Shown: positions 1 to 8,743, counted from the first letter of the stretch. The stretch is DNA of 26,277 bases from Promethearchaeota archaeon (GCA_016839635.1 JAEOTV010000276.1:1-26277), one strand, 5' to 3'. Notes: generated by a model from the letters alone, not told the origin. Made by a program: numbers and translations.

Positions 1-2481
1 ATCTTTTTCACTCATTTTTTTTAATTCTTTCATACTATTCTTGAAGTCAAATACATCAGCATCTGTAAAAAGTATATTTAATCTATGCTTTGATCTTGCT
101 TTCTTCTCAAATTGATGGTTTGCCCATTTTAGGGCAGAATTAATGCATGTTCCCCCTCTTGCTGATATATCTAGTAATTCATCTACAACTTTTTCCAGTT
201 CAATTTCTTGATCCAAATCTTTTATTCTGTGTGTATTAGATTCAAAAAGTGTGAGTGCTAATTCCTCTGGTTTGAAAGCATAAACTAACATAGTTGTACA
301 AAGCGCCATTTGAGAAAGCTTTTGTCCAGTCATACTTCCGCTGATATCTAATTCCATTACTAAACAACGCAGACCCTGAGTCGTTTTAGATACTAAAAAA
401 TCATCGTTCGTAATAGTTTCCACTGTTTTCCCGCCCTCTAAAAGATTACTTACAGTCTCTTCTAAATCAATTAATTCGAAATCATCCCCCGGCGTATAAG
501 GGATAACTATATTTTCTACAATTGGACCGGAATTTGCTGATCCTATAAGTGAATTTGCAGATCTAATCCCTAAATCAATCATAATTTGCTTTATTATTTC
601 TTTTAACTTTGTTTTAACTTTCGCCGAGATGTTGTGCCTTGAAAAAAACCACTGTTCAAGTAGATCAAGTCCACTTCCCGCCCCTAAACATGAAAATGCC
701 ATATCTAGAGCTTGATCTCCCATTTGTTCAGCTGTATTTAATACTTGAGATAGATATCTCTCATTTAATGCACTAAGAGCGTCTAAATTTGTGGATTGTG
801 GCGGATTATCTCCTAAAGCTGCTCTTGTAACTTGATTAACCTGTTGAGGAGAAAGTTTTAACTGCTTTAAGTAATCTCTATAACCTTGATAGTTCGCACT
901 TTTTTCCTCAACCATTTTTTTGAAGTATTTATAATCTGCTTCGATTAGACTGAGAATTTCAGCATCAGTCATATTTAATCTTTTTCCTGCTTTCTTGATG
1001 GAATCAAACTGTGGCATAAAACCCATTTCATTAAAATCCTTCACAAGATTTCTTAAGTTCTCTTTGCTAATTCCTAATTCTGTAGATTGGTTTACAACAT
1101 CTTGAATTTTGTTATTTAATTGAGACCTGCAAACAAAATCAGTACAATTATCTTTCTTTGCAATAAGTATATCAGCATAATTCTTCATTTGCGCATTTAA
1201 GACATTATTCTGATTAAAATCTTTTTTAATTGATTGAACTTCTTTATCAATCACATCTGATAATAACTTTCGCCATGAAGGTGTTTTTGCAGGATTATTA
1301 ATTAAATGATTTCTTATATCTGTTGAATCTGAATTATTTGAAAAGTTATCAAAATCACTTCTGATCTTTTCTAAATATTTCTCACTTAAATTACCACCAA
1401 AATATTGATCATAGTTTTTAACACTTTGATAAGCATCCTTGAATGGTAATTGCAGACTGTTATCAACAATTTTATCTAATTCTTGTTTTTCTAAATTCAA
1501 ATTTGAACCAATGATTTTAGTAGCATTAAATAAATCGTCTAGATCTCTATTAGATTGACTTAAACTCTTCTTAAAAAGATCTTTCATAGCATTTTGACTA
1601 TTACTATCTAAAATTTGCCCTTTTAAAGCAAATTCAGCTACATTAAGAGCGTTATTAAAATTATCATGGAAGGCTTCTTCTAAAGCAACTTTAAAATCTA
1701 AATCTCCTTTATCTATATTTTGTTTTTTTGCTTTAGAAGTAGAGCTGTTTTTTAATACCTGATTCTTTGTATATTGAGATAGAATTTTTTCTCTTGGTAC
1801 ACTAGATTTCTTTATAATCTCATCAAGGATGTCCAATTTTTCAGCAAACCCAATATCTTCAGGTTCTAAGTGTTCTATTTTTTGTTTTAGAAGATTTTTT
1901 GCGTAATCTAATAATGCATCTAAGTCTTGAAATTTATCAAAATTAGCAATAGCATTCTTCTCAATTACATCTAAAGCAGTTTTATAAGGGTCTTCTTCAA
2001 GTTGGTCTTTAAATTTATCAAAGAAGTTATCGAAAGTAGATTCCATTAACTCGTCTAAATCTAAATCTTCTATTTCATTAATATTGTTCTGTAAAAATTC
2101 CAAATCATCATAAATTTCATCCAATTCATCCAAATCGATTCCTAACTCATCAATTAGATCTTTAGGTTTCATCGATCCAAAAAGATCAGAACTATTTATA
2201 TCGCCTGAGATGTTTCCTTCAGTAGATTCTGGAAATGTCAATAATTCTTTTGCAATTAATTTGGCTAAAGCTTGATTTTCTAAAGGACTTGTAACCGCAG
2301 CAATTTCTATGAAATCTTCGGCTTCACATATCCCTCTATTTATAAATCTAGCTAAAATCAGCTTACAAATAGCAATTGCTTGTCTAATCGATGGTTTATA
2401 CATACATTTCTCATGTTTTCTTAACGCTGTAATGAGTTTAAGACTAAACCAAATTGGATCTTCTGGAAAAAGATTAATAAT
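1..2481 (-). CDS. VWA-domain protein, partner of MoxR ATPase (C-terminus runs off window)
   Basis: At least 827 codons are open from the proposed start to the window edge, so the C-terminus is missing. The last ~125 visible residues are a von Willebrand factor A domain with an intact MIDAS metal site: DISGSM at residues 712-717 (D712, S714, S716), Thr in RGGT at 778, and Asp in FTDAD at 807. The N-terminal ~700 residues are helical, acidic and unrecognised. MoxR/VWA pairs are known chaperone-like systems that assemble or activate protein complexes; the client here cannot be told. The gene follows the MoxR gene by 30 bases in the same reading frame, so one transcript is likely. The N-terminal reading (FPEDPIWFSLKLITALRKH) looks conserved and lies upstream of the first in-frame ATG at 2403. 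A strong GGGAGGT ribosome site at 2488-2494 sits 7 bases from an ATT at 2481, the start used here. ATT at 2478 or ATG at 2403 are the alternatives. Confidence 0.85.
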   Translation of the reverse strand, partial: MINLFPEDPIWFSLKLITALRKHEKCMYKPSIRQAIAICKLILARFINRGICEAEDFIEIAAVTSPLENQALAKLIAKELLTFPESTEGNISGDINSSDLFGSMKPKDLIDELGIDLDELDEIYDDLEFLQNNINEIEDLDLDELMESTFDNFFDKFKDQLEEDPYKTALDVIEKNAIANFDKFQDLDALLDYAKNLLKQKIEHLEPEDIGFAEKLDILDEIIKKSSVPREKILSQYTKNQVLKNSSTSKAKKQNIDKGDLDFKVALEEAFHDNFNNALNVAEFALKGQILDSNSQNAMKDLFKKSLSQSNRDLDDLFNATKIIGSNLNLEKQELDKIVDNSLQLPFKDAYQSVKNYDQYFGGNLSEKYLEKIRSDFDNFSNNSDSTDIRNHLINNPAKTPSWRKLLSDVIDKEVQSIKKDFNQNNVLNAQMKNYADILIAKKDNCTDFVCRSQLNNKIQDVVNQSTELGISKENLRNLVKDFNEMGFMPQFDSIKKAGKRLNMTDAEILSLIEADYKYFKKMVEEKSANYQGYRDYLKQLKLSPQQVNQVTRAALGDNPPQSTNLDALSALNERYLSQVLNTAEQMGDQALDMAFSCLGAGSGLDLLEQWFFSRHNISAKVKTKLKEIIKQIMIDLGIRSANSLIGSANSGPIVENIVIPYTPGDDFELIDLEETVSNLLEGGKTVETITNDDFLVSKTTQGLRCLVMELDISGSMTGQKLSQMALCTTMLVYAFKPEELALTLFESNTHRIKDLDQEIELEKVVDELLDISARGGTCINSALKWANHQFEKKARSKHRLNILFTDADVFDFKNSMKELKKMSEKD

Positions 2482-2487
2482 TTGATA

Positions 2488-2494
2488 ACCTCCC
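2488..2494 (-). promoter_or_regulatory. Shine-Dalgarno site deciding the start of the VWA gene
   Basis: GGGAGGT on the minus strand is one of the best ribosome-binding matches in the window. The only codons at proper spacing downstream are two consecutive ATT codons (2481 and 2478). No ATG, GTG or TTG occurs in frame before 2403, which is 85 bases away. The site therefore argues for a non-AUG start. Confidence 0.65.
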
Positions 2495-2511
2495 TTTTTT
2501 TTGATTAGATT

Positions 2512-3621
2512 TTAAGCAGAACCTACTACTTGGGAGATAATGCTCTTAATTACATCATTGACTTTAACACCCGGTTTCGTTTGGATTGCTCCGAATAATA
2601 CCCTACTAGCCAATTCACCAAGAATTTTATTAGGTTCTTTATTTGTTTTTTTTTGCTCGACACCAGTAAGGCGTGCTAGTGCGATTCCACTTCTCAAACT
2701 TGCTGGAGTCTGAACTTGGTGGTGTGTGCGTGTTCGATTAATAATTAAATAGATTTTTTCAAGAGTACTCTCATCTACTTTATAATAGGGATTGTTATGT
2801 TCAATTATCTTCATTTCTGTTTTTTTATCTGGGTAACCAAGCTCAATCCATACATTAAATCGATCCTTTAAAGCTTCTCCCAGTCTGTGAGTCCCTACTA
2901 ATTCCGACGGATTCATAGCACCTATAAAAAAAAATCCATTTGATGATTTTATTCGTCCTATATGAGGAATTGACAGGGTTTTCTCTTCAAGGGGTTCTAG
3001 AAGTGAGTTTTGAGTATATTCAGTTGCTCTATTTACTTCATTTGCGAGAAATAATCCTCCATTTAACATCGCTTTGATTAAAGGTCCTGGATTAAATGCC
3101 TCAAAAGAGAAACCTTTTTGGATCGTAGTCGCTGGATTGAAAGATCCAACTAAATGAGCTGGTTTAGTTGATTCATCAAATGTTATCCATTCAAAAGAAT
3201 CATTTCCTGTTATTTCTGCCCTTGATTGAGCATAATATCTACAAAGTGTTGTTTTACCGATACCTGGAGGTCCCACCAAGATAGGATATAGATTCGATGC
3301 ATCTGCTTCATAAATTAAATCTAGAGCTTCTTGATACTGGCCAGATAGGACAATCTCCATCTTTTCCTCTTTATTTGACAGCCTATTCTTTTCAAATAAT
3401 TCTTTCAATGTAAGATTCTTATTAGAAGTCTGAGATTTTGGTGGTCGCTTTAAATAAGGGGAATTTTTTAGAATCCCAAGATTGTCCATTGGTTTTTTAG
3501 CTATTTTTTTTTGAGGAGGCTTTTTTGCCGGAGATTTTGCTACTGATGTAGATTTCTGAGCAGATTTTTTCAAAGCAGTTTTTGATGTTGTTGTCTTACT
3601 TGTTGATGGTTTTTTCGCCAT
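2512..3621 (-). CDS. MoxR-type AAA+ ATPase with lysine-rich N-terminal tail
   Basis: A 369-residue AAA+ ATPase of the MoxR/AAA_5 group. Visible motifs are Walker A GPPGIGKT (117-124), a Walker B-like segment LFLANEVNRA (190-199), sensor-1 Asn in GAMNPSE (234-240) and an arginine-finger-type segment ALKDRF (250-255). Family knowledge: MoxR proteins work with VWA proteins to remodel or mature complexes, and a VWA gene follows 30 bases downstream. Two oddities stand out. The usual Walker B Asp-Glu reads Asn-Glu (N194-E195). The first ~44 residues form a Lys/Ser/Thr/Pro/Ala tail with 14 lysines, like a linker-histone tail, which is not part of the AAA fold and could bind nucleic acid or an acidic partner (inference). 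ATG start with a weak AGGT-type ribosome site. Confidence 0.9.
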   Translation of the reverse strand: MAKKPSTSKTTTSKTALKKSAQKSTSVAKSPAKKPPQKKIAKKPMDNLGILKNSPYLKRPPKSQTSNKNLTLKELFEKNRLSNKEEKMEIVLSGQYQEALDLIYEADASNLYPILVGPPGIGKTTLCRYYAQSRAEITGNDSFEWITFDESTKPAHLVGSFNPATTIQKGFSFEAFNPGPLIKAMLNGGLFLANEVNRATEYTQNSLLEPLEEKTLSIPHIGRIKSSNGFFFIGAMNPSELVGTHRLGEALKDRFNVWIELGYPDKKTEMKIIEHNNPYYKVDESTLEKIYLIINRTRTHHQVQTPASLRSGIALARLTGVEQKKTNKEPNKILGELASRVLFGAIQTKPGVKVNDVIKSIISQVVGSA

Positions 3622-3749
3622 TTTTTAAACCTATAAAAAATGTTTTTTGAATTTTTGCGCTTTTTATAATATTTTCATAATAGTATTTAAAAAGTACATC
3701 CAAATCGAATTAGTAAAAAAAAAGTATAAGAAAAAAATAAATAGAACAA

Positions 3750-3897
3750 ATTGGAAATCTGTAATATTTGCAAATTCCTTTAGAATCTAAGAATAATTCT
3801 TTAACACCCTTGATTTTTCTTTCTATAACTAATTTAAAGCATTTCGGACAATAAATATTATCATATTCAGTATTCGGCATGTTCCCAAGATAGAATT
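3750..3897 (-). pseudogene. Decayed copy of the 3' end of the radical SAM gene at 4976-6019
   Basis: This stretch matches, base by base with scattered changes, the last ~50 codons of the AmmeMemoRadiSam gene (positions about 4979-5126), on the same strand. Read in frame it gives LGNMPNTEYDNIYCPKC and then VKELFLDSKG, against LGNMPTTEYDNTYCPEC and VKELFLDSKG in the intact gene. The second zinc-ribbon pair is broken (CKYYRF instead of CEYCGF), the original stop is lost, and a TAA stands just upstream of the homology. No start codon or ribosome site serves it. It is best read as the leftover end of a tandem duplication or of a gene disrupted by the intervening membrane-protein gene. It fills most of the ~300 bases between the MoxR gene and the membrane-protein gene; I see nothing else there except AT-rich sequence upstream of the MoxR start. 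Confidence 0.8.
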
Positions 3898-3920
3898 ATT
3901 AAGAGATTAAAACTAGAGAA

Positions 3921-4850
3921 CTACACTAATTTATCTTTTGATTTTATGGTTTTTACTTTTCTCTCCACAATCTTATTTCCCAAGTTCTTTATGTCCCACA
4001 AAAAGTATTTAATATTTACGTTTTCTACTCTACATTTAATACAATTTTCTTCTGCCAATGTAGTTTCTACTCCGCACTCAACACAGTTATGATTCCAGTT
4101 TTCTCTTTTAATAGCATTTAATTTTCTTTTCTTTTGAATTGCATTAAAAGTGCTAATAAAATCAAGGATGATTGCAATTACCATAATAGGCAGCAAACTG
4201 ATTAGTATTACCATATTTACTATCCTAAAATCACTATACCAAGGTAATTCATCATTAAATATCTTAATAATAGAAAATGTTCCAACTAGTATTAAACTGA
4301 CTCCTTTCAAATTAAATTTATTTGATGGTACTAAAGAAATCTTTCTTAACTTTCCCCTCCAATAATATAATGTTAGTCTTATCAAATATGCAATTAAGCC
4401 ACTAAGGAATAAATATATACAGATACTCGATAATGAAATTCCAAGTTCATCCAAGCTTCCAAGAAAGGGATTCCCTTCAAGTGGATAAAAAGGTTGAAAA
4501 ACATGATGCGTTGGAGCATCAAATAAAATATGGAGATAGATTCCCGAAACAGAGGCCAATAGAATTTTTATAAAAGATCTCTTTTGGTCAAGTTTAAAAA
4601 AGTTTATAACCGGGTCCAACAAGTGTCTTACTTTAAACATTATCCCGGTAAGAATGAGAGCTGCTATCGCACCTCCAAAAAAGCTATGAACAAAACCATG
4701 GTGTGGAATTTCTAAACCTAAAGAATACACAAAGAAGGGTTCAAGGTCAGGGATTAGATTAGCAATAAGAAATGTGGGAAAATCAACAAACCTAATAAAA
4801 ATTATGCCAAAGAATAAACCTGGACCAAGATGATAGTGGGTGTATGGCAT
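3921..4850 (-). CDS. YdjM/DUF457-like membrane-bound metal-dependent hydrolase with C-terminal zinc ribbon
   Basis: A 309-residue integral membrane protein with about six hydrophobic segments (near 10-30, 56-75, 93-110, 137-162, 182-198, 209-232). Polar residues typical of the YdjM-like putative hydrolase family lie at the membrane face: THYH near the N-terminus, D35 in NLIPDLEP, H51 and H55 in HHGFVHS, and H107/D111/H115 in HILFDAPTH. The substrate of this family is not established. After the last helix comes a cytoplasmic tail with a four-cysteine zinc ribbon (C256, C259, C270, C273) and a basic end. The gene lies between the intact radical SAM gene and a decayed copy of that gene's 3' end, so it was probably caught up in a local duplication. 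A TATA-like box lies at 4907-4914. Confidence 0.75.
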   Translation of the reverse strand: MPYTHYHLGPGLFFGIIFIRFVDFPTFLIANLIPDLEPFFVYSLGLEIPHHGFVHSFFGGAIAALILTGIMFKVRHLLDPVINFFKLDQKRSFIKILLASVSGIYLHILFDAPTHHVFQPFYPLEGNPFLGSLDELGISLSSICIYLFLSGLIAYLIRLTLYYWRGKLRKISLVPSNKFNLKGVSLILVGTFSIIKIFNDELPWYSDFRIVNMVILISLLPIMVIAIILDFISTFNAIQKKRKLNAIKRENWNHNCVECGVETTLAEENCIKCRVENVNIKYFLWDIKNLGNKIVERKVKTIKSKDKLV

Positions 4851-4906
4851 CTCATTAAAAGCATACTATAAAAATTTTTGACCCTATGAGGTTATTGGTA
4901 TAAACA

Positions 4907-4914
4907 CTATATAA
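4907..4914 (-). promoter_or_regulatory. TATA box upstream of the YdjM-like gene
   Basis: TTATATAG on the minus strand would place transcription start near 4884, about 34 bases before the ATG at 4850. It sits inside an 18-base stretch (4902-4919) that is identical to the promoter region of the CCG-protein gene at 8739-8756. A second weaker box (TTTTTATAGT near 4866-4878) is closer to the ATG. Confidence 0.5.
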
Positions 4915-4975
4915 GTTTTACTTCTCTTTAAAAGATTATTTTTTATGTAGAAAAGGAACAAATTCTGAAATAAGA

Positions 4976-6019
4976 TCAAAAAATTGAAATTGGAAATCCA
5001 CAATACTCACAATTTCCTTTAGAATCTAAAAATAATTCTTTAACTCCTAAAACTTTTCTTTCTATTACTAATTTAGAGCATTCTGGGCAATATGTATTAT
5101 CATATTCCGTAGTAGGCATATTCCCAAGATATACAAATTTTAACCCAACTTCTCTTGCTATATTATAAGCATTATATAAATTCTCAACTGGGGTTGGCTC
5201 TGAAAGATTATAATCAAATGATTTATAATGAGGAAAGAATCGACTTATATGATAAGGTGTCAATTCACCTAACTCATTATAAATCCTTCGAGCAATTTTT
5301 CTAATAATCTCATCTTTAGAATTGAAATTTTGTATTAAAAGGGTTGTAATTTCGACATGAACCCCTAACTCTTTGGCTAATTTAGCATTTCTCCATACAT
5401 ATTCTTCATCAGCACCGCAATATATCTGAACCATATTAGAATCACCTTTGATGTCTATGTTCATTGCGTTAAGCCCAGCATCTACTAGATCTCTCAAAAC
5501 ATTCTCCGTCATATATCCATTTGTAACATAAGTGTTATATAGATTATTCTCTTTTGCTAATTTAAAGACTTCCAATGAATATTCAAACAGTAATGTAGGT
5601 TCATTAAAGGATATTGAAGTACCATTGCATTTATTGCTTAATGCAATTTCGATTAATCTTTTAGGAGATATAATTTCATCTGATGGTACAAACTGGCTAG
5701 CTCTTAAAGGGTTAATCTTCGATAGGTGATGATTTTGACACCAGAAACAAGAAAAATTACAACCGTAGGTTCCAACCGTTATAGCTATACTTCCTGGATA
5801 AAAATGATATAAAGGCTTCTTCTCAATTGGATTGAAAGATATAGCAGGGATTAAACCATAAACTATTGTATAAATCTCTCCCTCTTTATTAATTCGAGTG
5901 TTACAAAATCCAGTTTTACCATTTCCGATTTTACATCTTCTCTCACAGGTTAAACATTGAGAATAAATGTCATCAATTTTTCTCTGGTATTTAGCTTTCT
6001 TTAGGAATTCTAAATTCAT
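4976..6019 (-). CDS. amrS: AmmeMemoRadiSam system radical SAM enzyme
   Basis: A 347-residue radical SAM protein related to pyruvate formate-lyase activating enzymes. The SAM-binding [4Fe-4S] motif is C87-x3-C91-x2-C94 (CNFSCFWC). Four N-terminal cysteines (C22, C25, C29, C39) and a C-terminal zinc-ribbon-like set (C311, C314, C337, C340) flank the core, an arrangement typical of the AmmeMemoRadiSam family. That family is named for its co-occurrence with AMMECR1 and Memo proteins; neither is in this window and the reaction is not firmly known. The N-terminal KTGFC segment and the YHFYPGS and GTYGCNFSC stretches support the assignment. ATG start; a TATA-like AAAGATATT lies about 25 bases upstream, which would suit a leaderless transcript. 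A degenerate second copy of its 3' end lies at 3750-3897. Confidence 0.88.
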   Translation of the reverse strand: MNLEFLKKAKYQRKIDDIYSQCLTCERRCKIGNGKTGFCNTRINKEGEIYTIVYGLIPAISFNPIEKKPLYHFYPGSIAITVGTYGCNFSCFWCQNHHLSKINPLRASQFVPSDEIISPKRLIEIALSNKCNGTSISFNEPTLLFEYSLEVFKLAKENNLYNTYVTNGYMTENVLRDLVDAGLNAMNIDIKGDSNMVQIYCGADEEYVWRNAKLAKELGVHVEITTLLIQNFNSKDEIIRKIARRIYNELGELTPYHISRFFPHYKSFDYNLSEPTPVENLYNAYNIAREVGLKFVYLGNMPTTEYDNTYCPECSKLVIERKVLGVKELFLDSKGNCEYCGFPISIF

Positions 6020-6089
6020 CCGATATCAAGATAAAATTTTCACAATATCTTTTAACACTTATGAATTTATAATTTAGCTGAGAGCTAAT

Positions 6090-7451
6090 TTACCTTGTTT
6101 TTAGTATCTTCATTAATATTTGGAAACACTTTGAAAAAACATTTCTAATCAGTGAGAGATTAAATGTATATCTAATTAATTTTAGCAATCGAAATTTCTT
6201 TGGTTTAAATGTGCTTAATTCTTTATTGTATGTGATATTAGATATAAAGAAATTTTTCCTCACAATAGATAGTAATAAGGAGTATGTCATTATAGCTATT
6301 ATATCCCATGCTCTCTTCTTGTGATCTTGCGGATAATTTAATTTTTCTCCCATTGCCATTCTTACAATTTCAATAACATGGAAAATATCTATTTTACTTC
6401 TTTTTAACTCTTTTGTAGCCCATAGTAAATAAATACATCCTCCACAGTAAGATATTAAAGCTTTTGCTCCAGTTTCTTCTGCTTCTTTGAATTTTTTGAA
6501 ACCTTCTGACATTATATCAAATATTATAGAAATATTTTTTACCCATGAGGCTCCTGCACCGAACCCACAACAGAGTGAATCTTTTCTATTATGTTCCATC
6601 TCAATAATTTGACATCCGCATTTTTCTAATACTTCTCGGGGAACTTCCCAATACATCCCACTTTTAGACTTAGAATAACAGTTATCATGAACAGTTACCG
6701 TCATATTTAGCTGGTTTTTTAATTGAATTTCACTTGAATTAATATGTTCCAACAACCATTGGTTAAAATTAACAAATTCTTGAGAATGCTCTACTCCCAT
6801 TTCTTTAGGATGAACTTCCTTAAATATATATTCAACCGCGTCTAAAGAAGAAATAACTTTTCTAACGCCCCAATTGTCAAAATCTTTTTTTGTTCTTTGA
6901 GCGATACGTTGTACGACATCTAAGTATCCTCCTTGGTACAAATAAGCACCACCTTCCCATTGGTCAATTCTATCTATAGGCTTAAAGAAATCTAATAGTC
7001 TGCTTCCACCAATTATAAAGGGAAATAAGTGAGTATAGTTTCCTATTAGCAATACCGTATCATCTGGTTTTGGGATATAAGAAATCCATTTATAGATCCA
7101 TCTTCTTTCTTGATTTGATAAAAAAATATTAAGTAGTTGCCAGATATTGTTTTGTTCAGTAGGACACACAAATCGGTATAATGGTGGAGCTGCTCTTGTT
7201 TTATATAAATCATTCCATCTCTCAAGAATCAGATTATATGGATTTGCATTTTGAGGACAATATAAATTGCATGAAAAACAAGTATTACATTTAATTAATG
7301 CATATTTGGATTCTTTTCCGTTAATTAAATTCTCAATTTCTTTTTTAGCTTCATCTATTGGTAGTTTTAAAACAGGACATAAATGTAGGCATTCACCACA
7401 CAAATTACATAAGTCTTCTCTAAAACCCGATTTTCTTTTGATTCTACTCAT
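6090..7451 (-). CDS. HdrD/GlcF-like iron-sulfur protein with one intact CCG domain
   Basis: About 453 residues. The N-terminus binds two [4Fe-4S] clusters (C15, C18, C21, C25 and C55, C58, C61, C65). The C-terminal half has a complete CCG module: C258 in DNCYS, C294-C295 in LCCGFGAG, and C336/C339 in CGGC. The first CCG module, about 136-212, keeps the fold pattern but has lost every cysteine: GGAYLYQGGY stands where the sister protein has YCCGETLFRTGY. Family members (HdrD, GlcF, LutA and ETF-linked Fe-S oxidoreductases) pass electrons between flavoproteins and thiols or quinones. The C-terminal ~100 residues are basic and hydrophobic and may bind the membrane (inference). It follows its paralogue directly. 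The ATG at 7451 is 10 bases after a GAGG site and 2 bases after the upstream stop; the ATG at 7460, overlapping the upstream gene by 7 bases, is the alternative. Confidence 0.85.
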   Translation of the reverse strand: MSRIKRKSGFREDLCNLCGECLHLCPVLKLPIDEAKKEIENLINGKESKYALIKCNTCFSCNLYCPQNANPYNLILERWNDLYKTRAAPPLYRFVCPTEQNNIWQLLNIFLSNQERRWIYKWISYIPKPDDTVLLIGNYTHLFPFIIGGSRLLDFFKPIDRIDQWEGGAYLYQGGYLDVVQRIAQRTKKDFDNWGVRKVISSLDAVEYIFKEVHPKEMGVEHSQEFVNFNQWLLEHINSSEIQLKNQLNMTVTVHDNCYSKSKSGMYWEVPREVLEKCGCQIIEMEHNRKDSLCCGFGAGASWVKNISIIFDIMSEGFKKFKEAEETGAKALISYCGGCIYLLWATKELKRSKIDIFHVIEIVRMAMGEKLNYPQDHKKRAWDIIAIMTYSLLLSIVRKNFFISNITYNKELSTFKPKKFRLLKLIRYTFNLSLIRNVFSKCFQILMKILKTR

Positions 7452-7453
7452 AT

Positions 7454-8725
7454 TTACCATGCCTCACTGTACTTTGGAGGATCTTCAGGTATGTCAGCTA
7501 TTTTAAATGTTTTTTTTGATAGTGCTATTGGAAACTGTTTTCGAACGACACCCCAAAAGAAATGTTTACCTCTTTTCTTCTTAGCTTTTTCTGTTAAAGA
7601 GAGGCTTTCTCCTATTGCCATTTGTAACAACTCAATTATATGATAAATTTTTATCTTTTTAAAATAGAGTTTCTTGTTTCCCATAAATGTTGCTAAACAA
7701 CCAGCACAGTATACACATACTGCATCAGCCTTCGTTTTTTTAAAATCTTTGAAATTTCTAAGAACAGATGACCTCAATTTAAACGGTTTATAGGCCGAAT
7801 CTATTGAGAATCCTGACCCAATTCCACAACACCTCATATTCTCCCTATATGTTTCAGTTTCAATAACTTTAATTCCTATAGCATTCAAAATCTTACGAGG
7901 TAAGTCCATATATTCATCACCAAACATCTTAGAATAACAGGAATCTTGTATTGTAACTGTCATATCTAATTTCTTTATGATCTTAATCTCTTCATTCTCT
8001 ATTTTTTCCCATAAATATTGGATATATGATTTAATTTCATCAAATTTATATGTTAATCCATAATGAGGAAGTACATTTTTGAAGACATTTGTGCCAGCGG
8101 TACATAGAACAAGTAATTTTCTTGGTTTTAAAGTATTAAACCATTTATCTAATCTTTGAGTAACTTGGAAAAGCTCATTTCTATATCCTGTTCGAAATAA
8201 TGTTTCACCACAACAATATTCTAAACGTCCTCTTATATCTAAATCTTTGAAAAAACTTGTTTGCGTAAGTTCCGCAAATGTTATTATATTACAGCCTGGA
8301 TATGTTAATGTGTCCCCTTTCAATGGTTCTAATGAAGCCCATTTAGCTGCAATTTCTTTTGTATTTTTTGGTAAACGTTTCATTACATAGGAACGAAAGT
8401 TAGGATAATGTGGGTACAATGTCATATAATGTTTTGCCCTGTTTCTTAGACCGTATTTTTTATATTGCTCATTCCAACGTTGTAGAATTAAACTGGTTGG
8501 ATGTGCATTTTCAGGACAATAAAAATTGCATGAAAAACAACTTTGACACTTATCTAAAACTTTTTTAGTTTTTTCTCCCGCAATTAGTTTCTTCATCTCT
8601 TCAATAGCGAGATTGGTAGGCAGTTGCATTACTGGACACTTATGAAAACACTCTCCACATAAATTACATGACTCTTCATTAAAAGCTGTAAAAAAAGACA
8701 AATCAATTGGTTCAATTTTAGTCAT
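7454..8725 (-). CDS. HdrD/GlcF-like iron-sulfur protein with two CCG modules
   Basis: About 423 residues from the chosen ATG. It has two N-terminal [4Fe-4S] motifs (C20, C23, C26, C30 and C60, C63, C66, C70) and then two CCG modules. Module one is C145, C171-C172 and C208, but its final CxxC reads CTAG, lacking the last cysteine. Module two is complete: C263, C299-C300, C340 and C343. Such proteins are the catalytic or electron-transfer parts of heterodisulfide reductase (HdrD), glycolate and lactate oxidase complexes, and ETF-linked oxidoreductases. No cytochrome b partner is seen here. It lies head of a two-gene unit with a degenerate paralogue. A TTG at 8740 would extend it by 5 residues, but the TATA box at 8744-8751 would then put the RNA start downstream of that codon, so the ATG at 8725 is preferred. 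Confidence 0.87.
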   Translation of the reverse strand: MTKIEPIDLSFFTAFNEESCNLCGECFHKCPVMQLPTNLAIEEMKKLIAGEKTKKVLDKCQSCFSCNFYCPENAHPTSLILQRWNEQYKKYGLRNRAKHYMTLYPHYPNFRSYVMKRLPKNTKEIAAKWASLEPLKGDTLTYPGCNIITFAELTQTSFFKDLDIRGRLEYCCGETLFRTGYRNELFQVTQRLDKWFNTLKPRKLLVLCTAGTNVFKNVLPHYGLTYKFDEIKSYIQYLWEKIENEEIKIIKKLDMTVTIQDSCYSKMFGDEYMDLPRKILNAIGIKVIETETYRENMRCCGIGSGFSIDSAYKPFKLRSSVLRNFKDFKKTKADAVCVYCAGCLATFMGNKKLYFKKIKIYHIIELLQMAIGESLSLTEKAKKKRGKHFFWGVVRKQFPIALSKKTFKIADIPEDPPKYSEAW

Positions 8726-8743
8726 CTCGGAACGCTCCAAACA

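Noticed and set aside
3622..3749. Possible RNA gene in the AT-rich gap upstream of the MoxR gene
   Set aside because: No cloverleaf, GC-rich stem or conserved RNA motif was visible; it looks like promoter and linker sequence.
4150..4365. Plus-strand 71-codon frame
   Set aside because: Lies wholly inside the YdjM-like gene on the other strand and reads as its complement, with no promoter or ribosome site.
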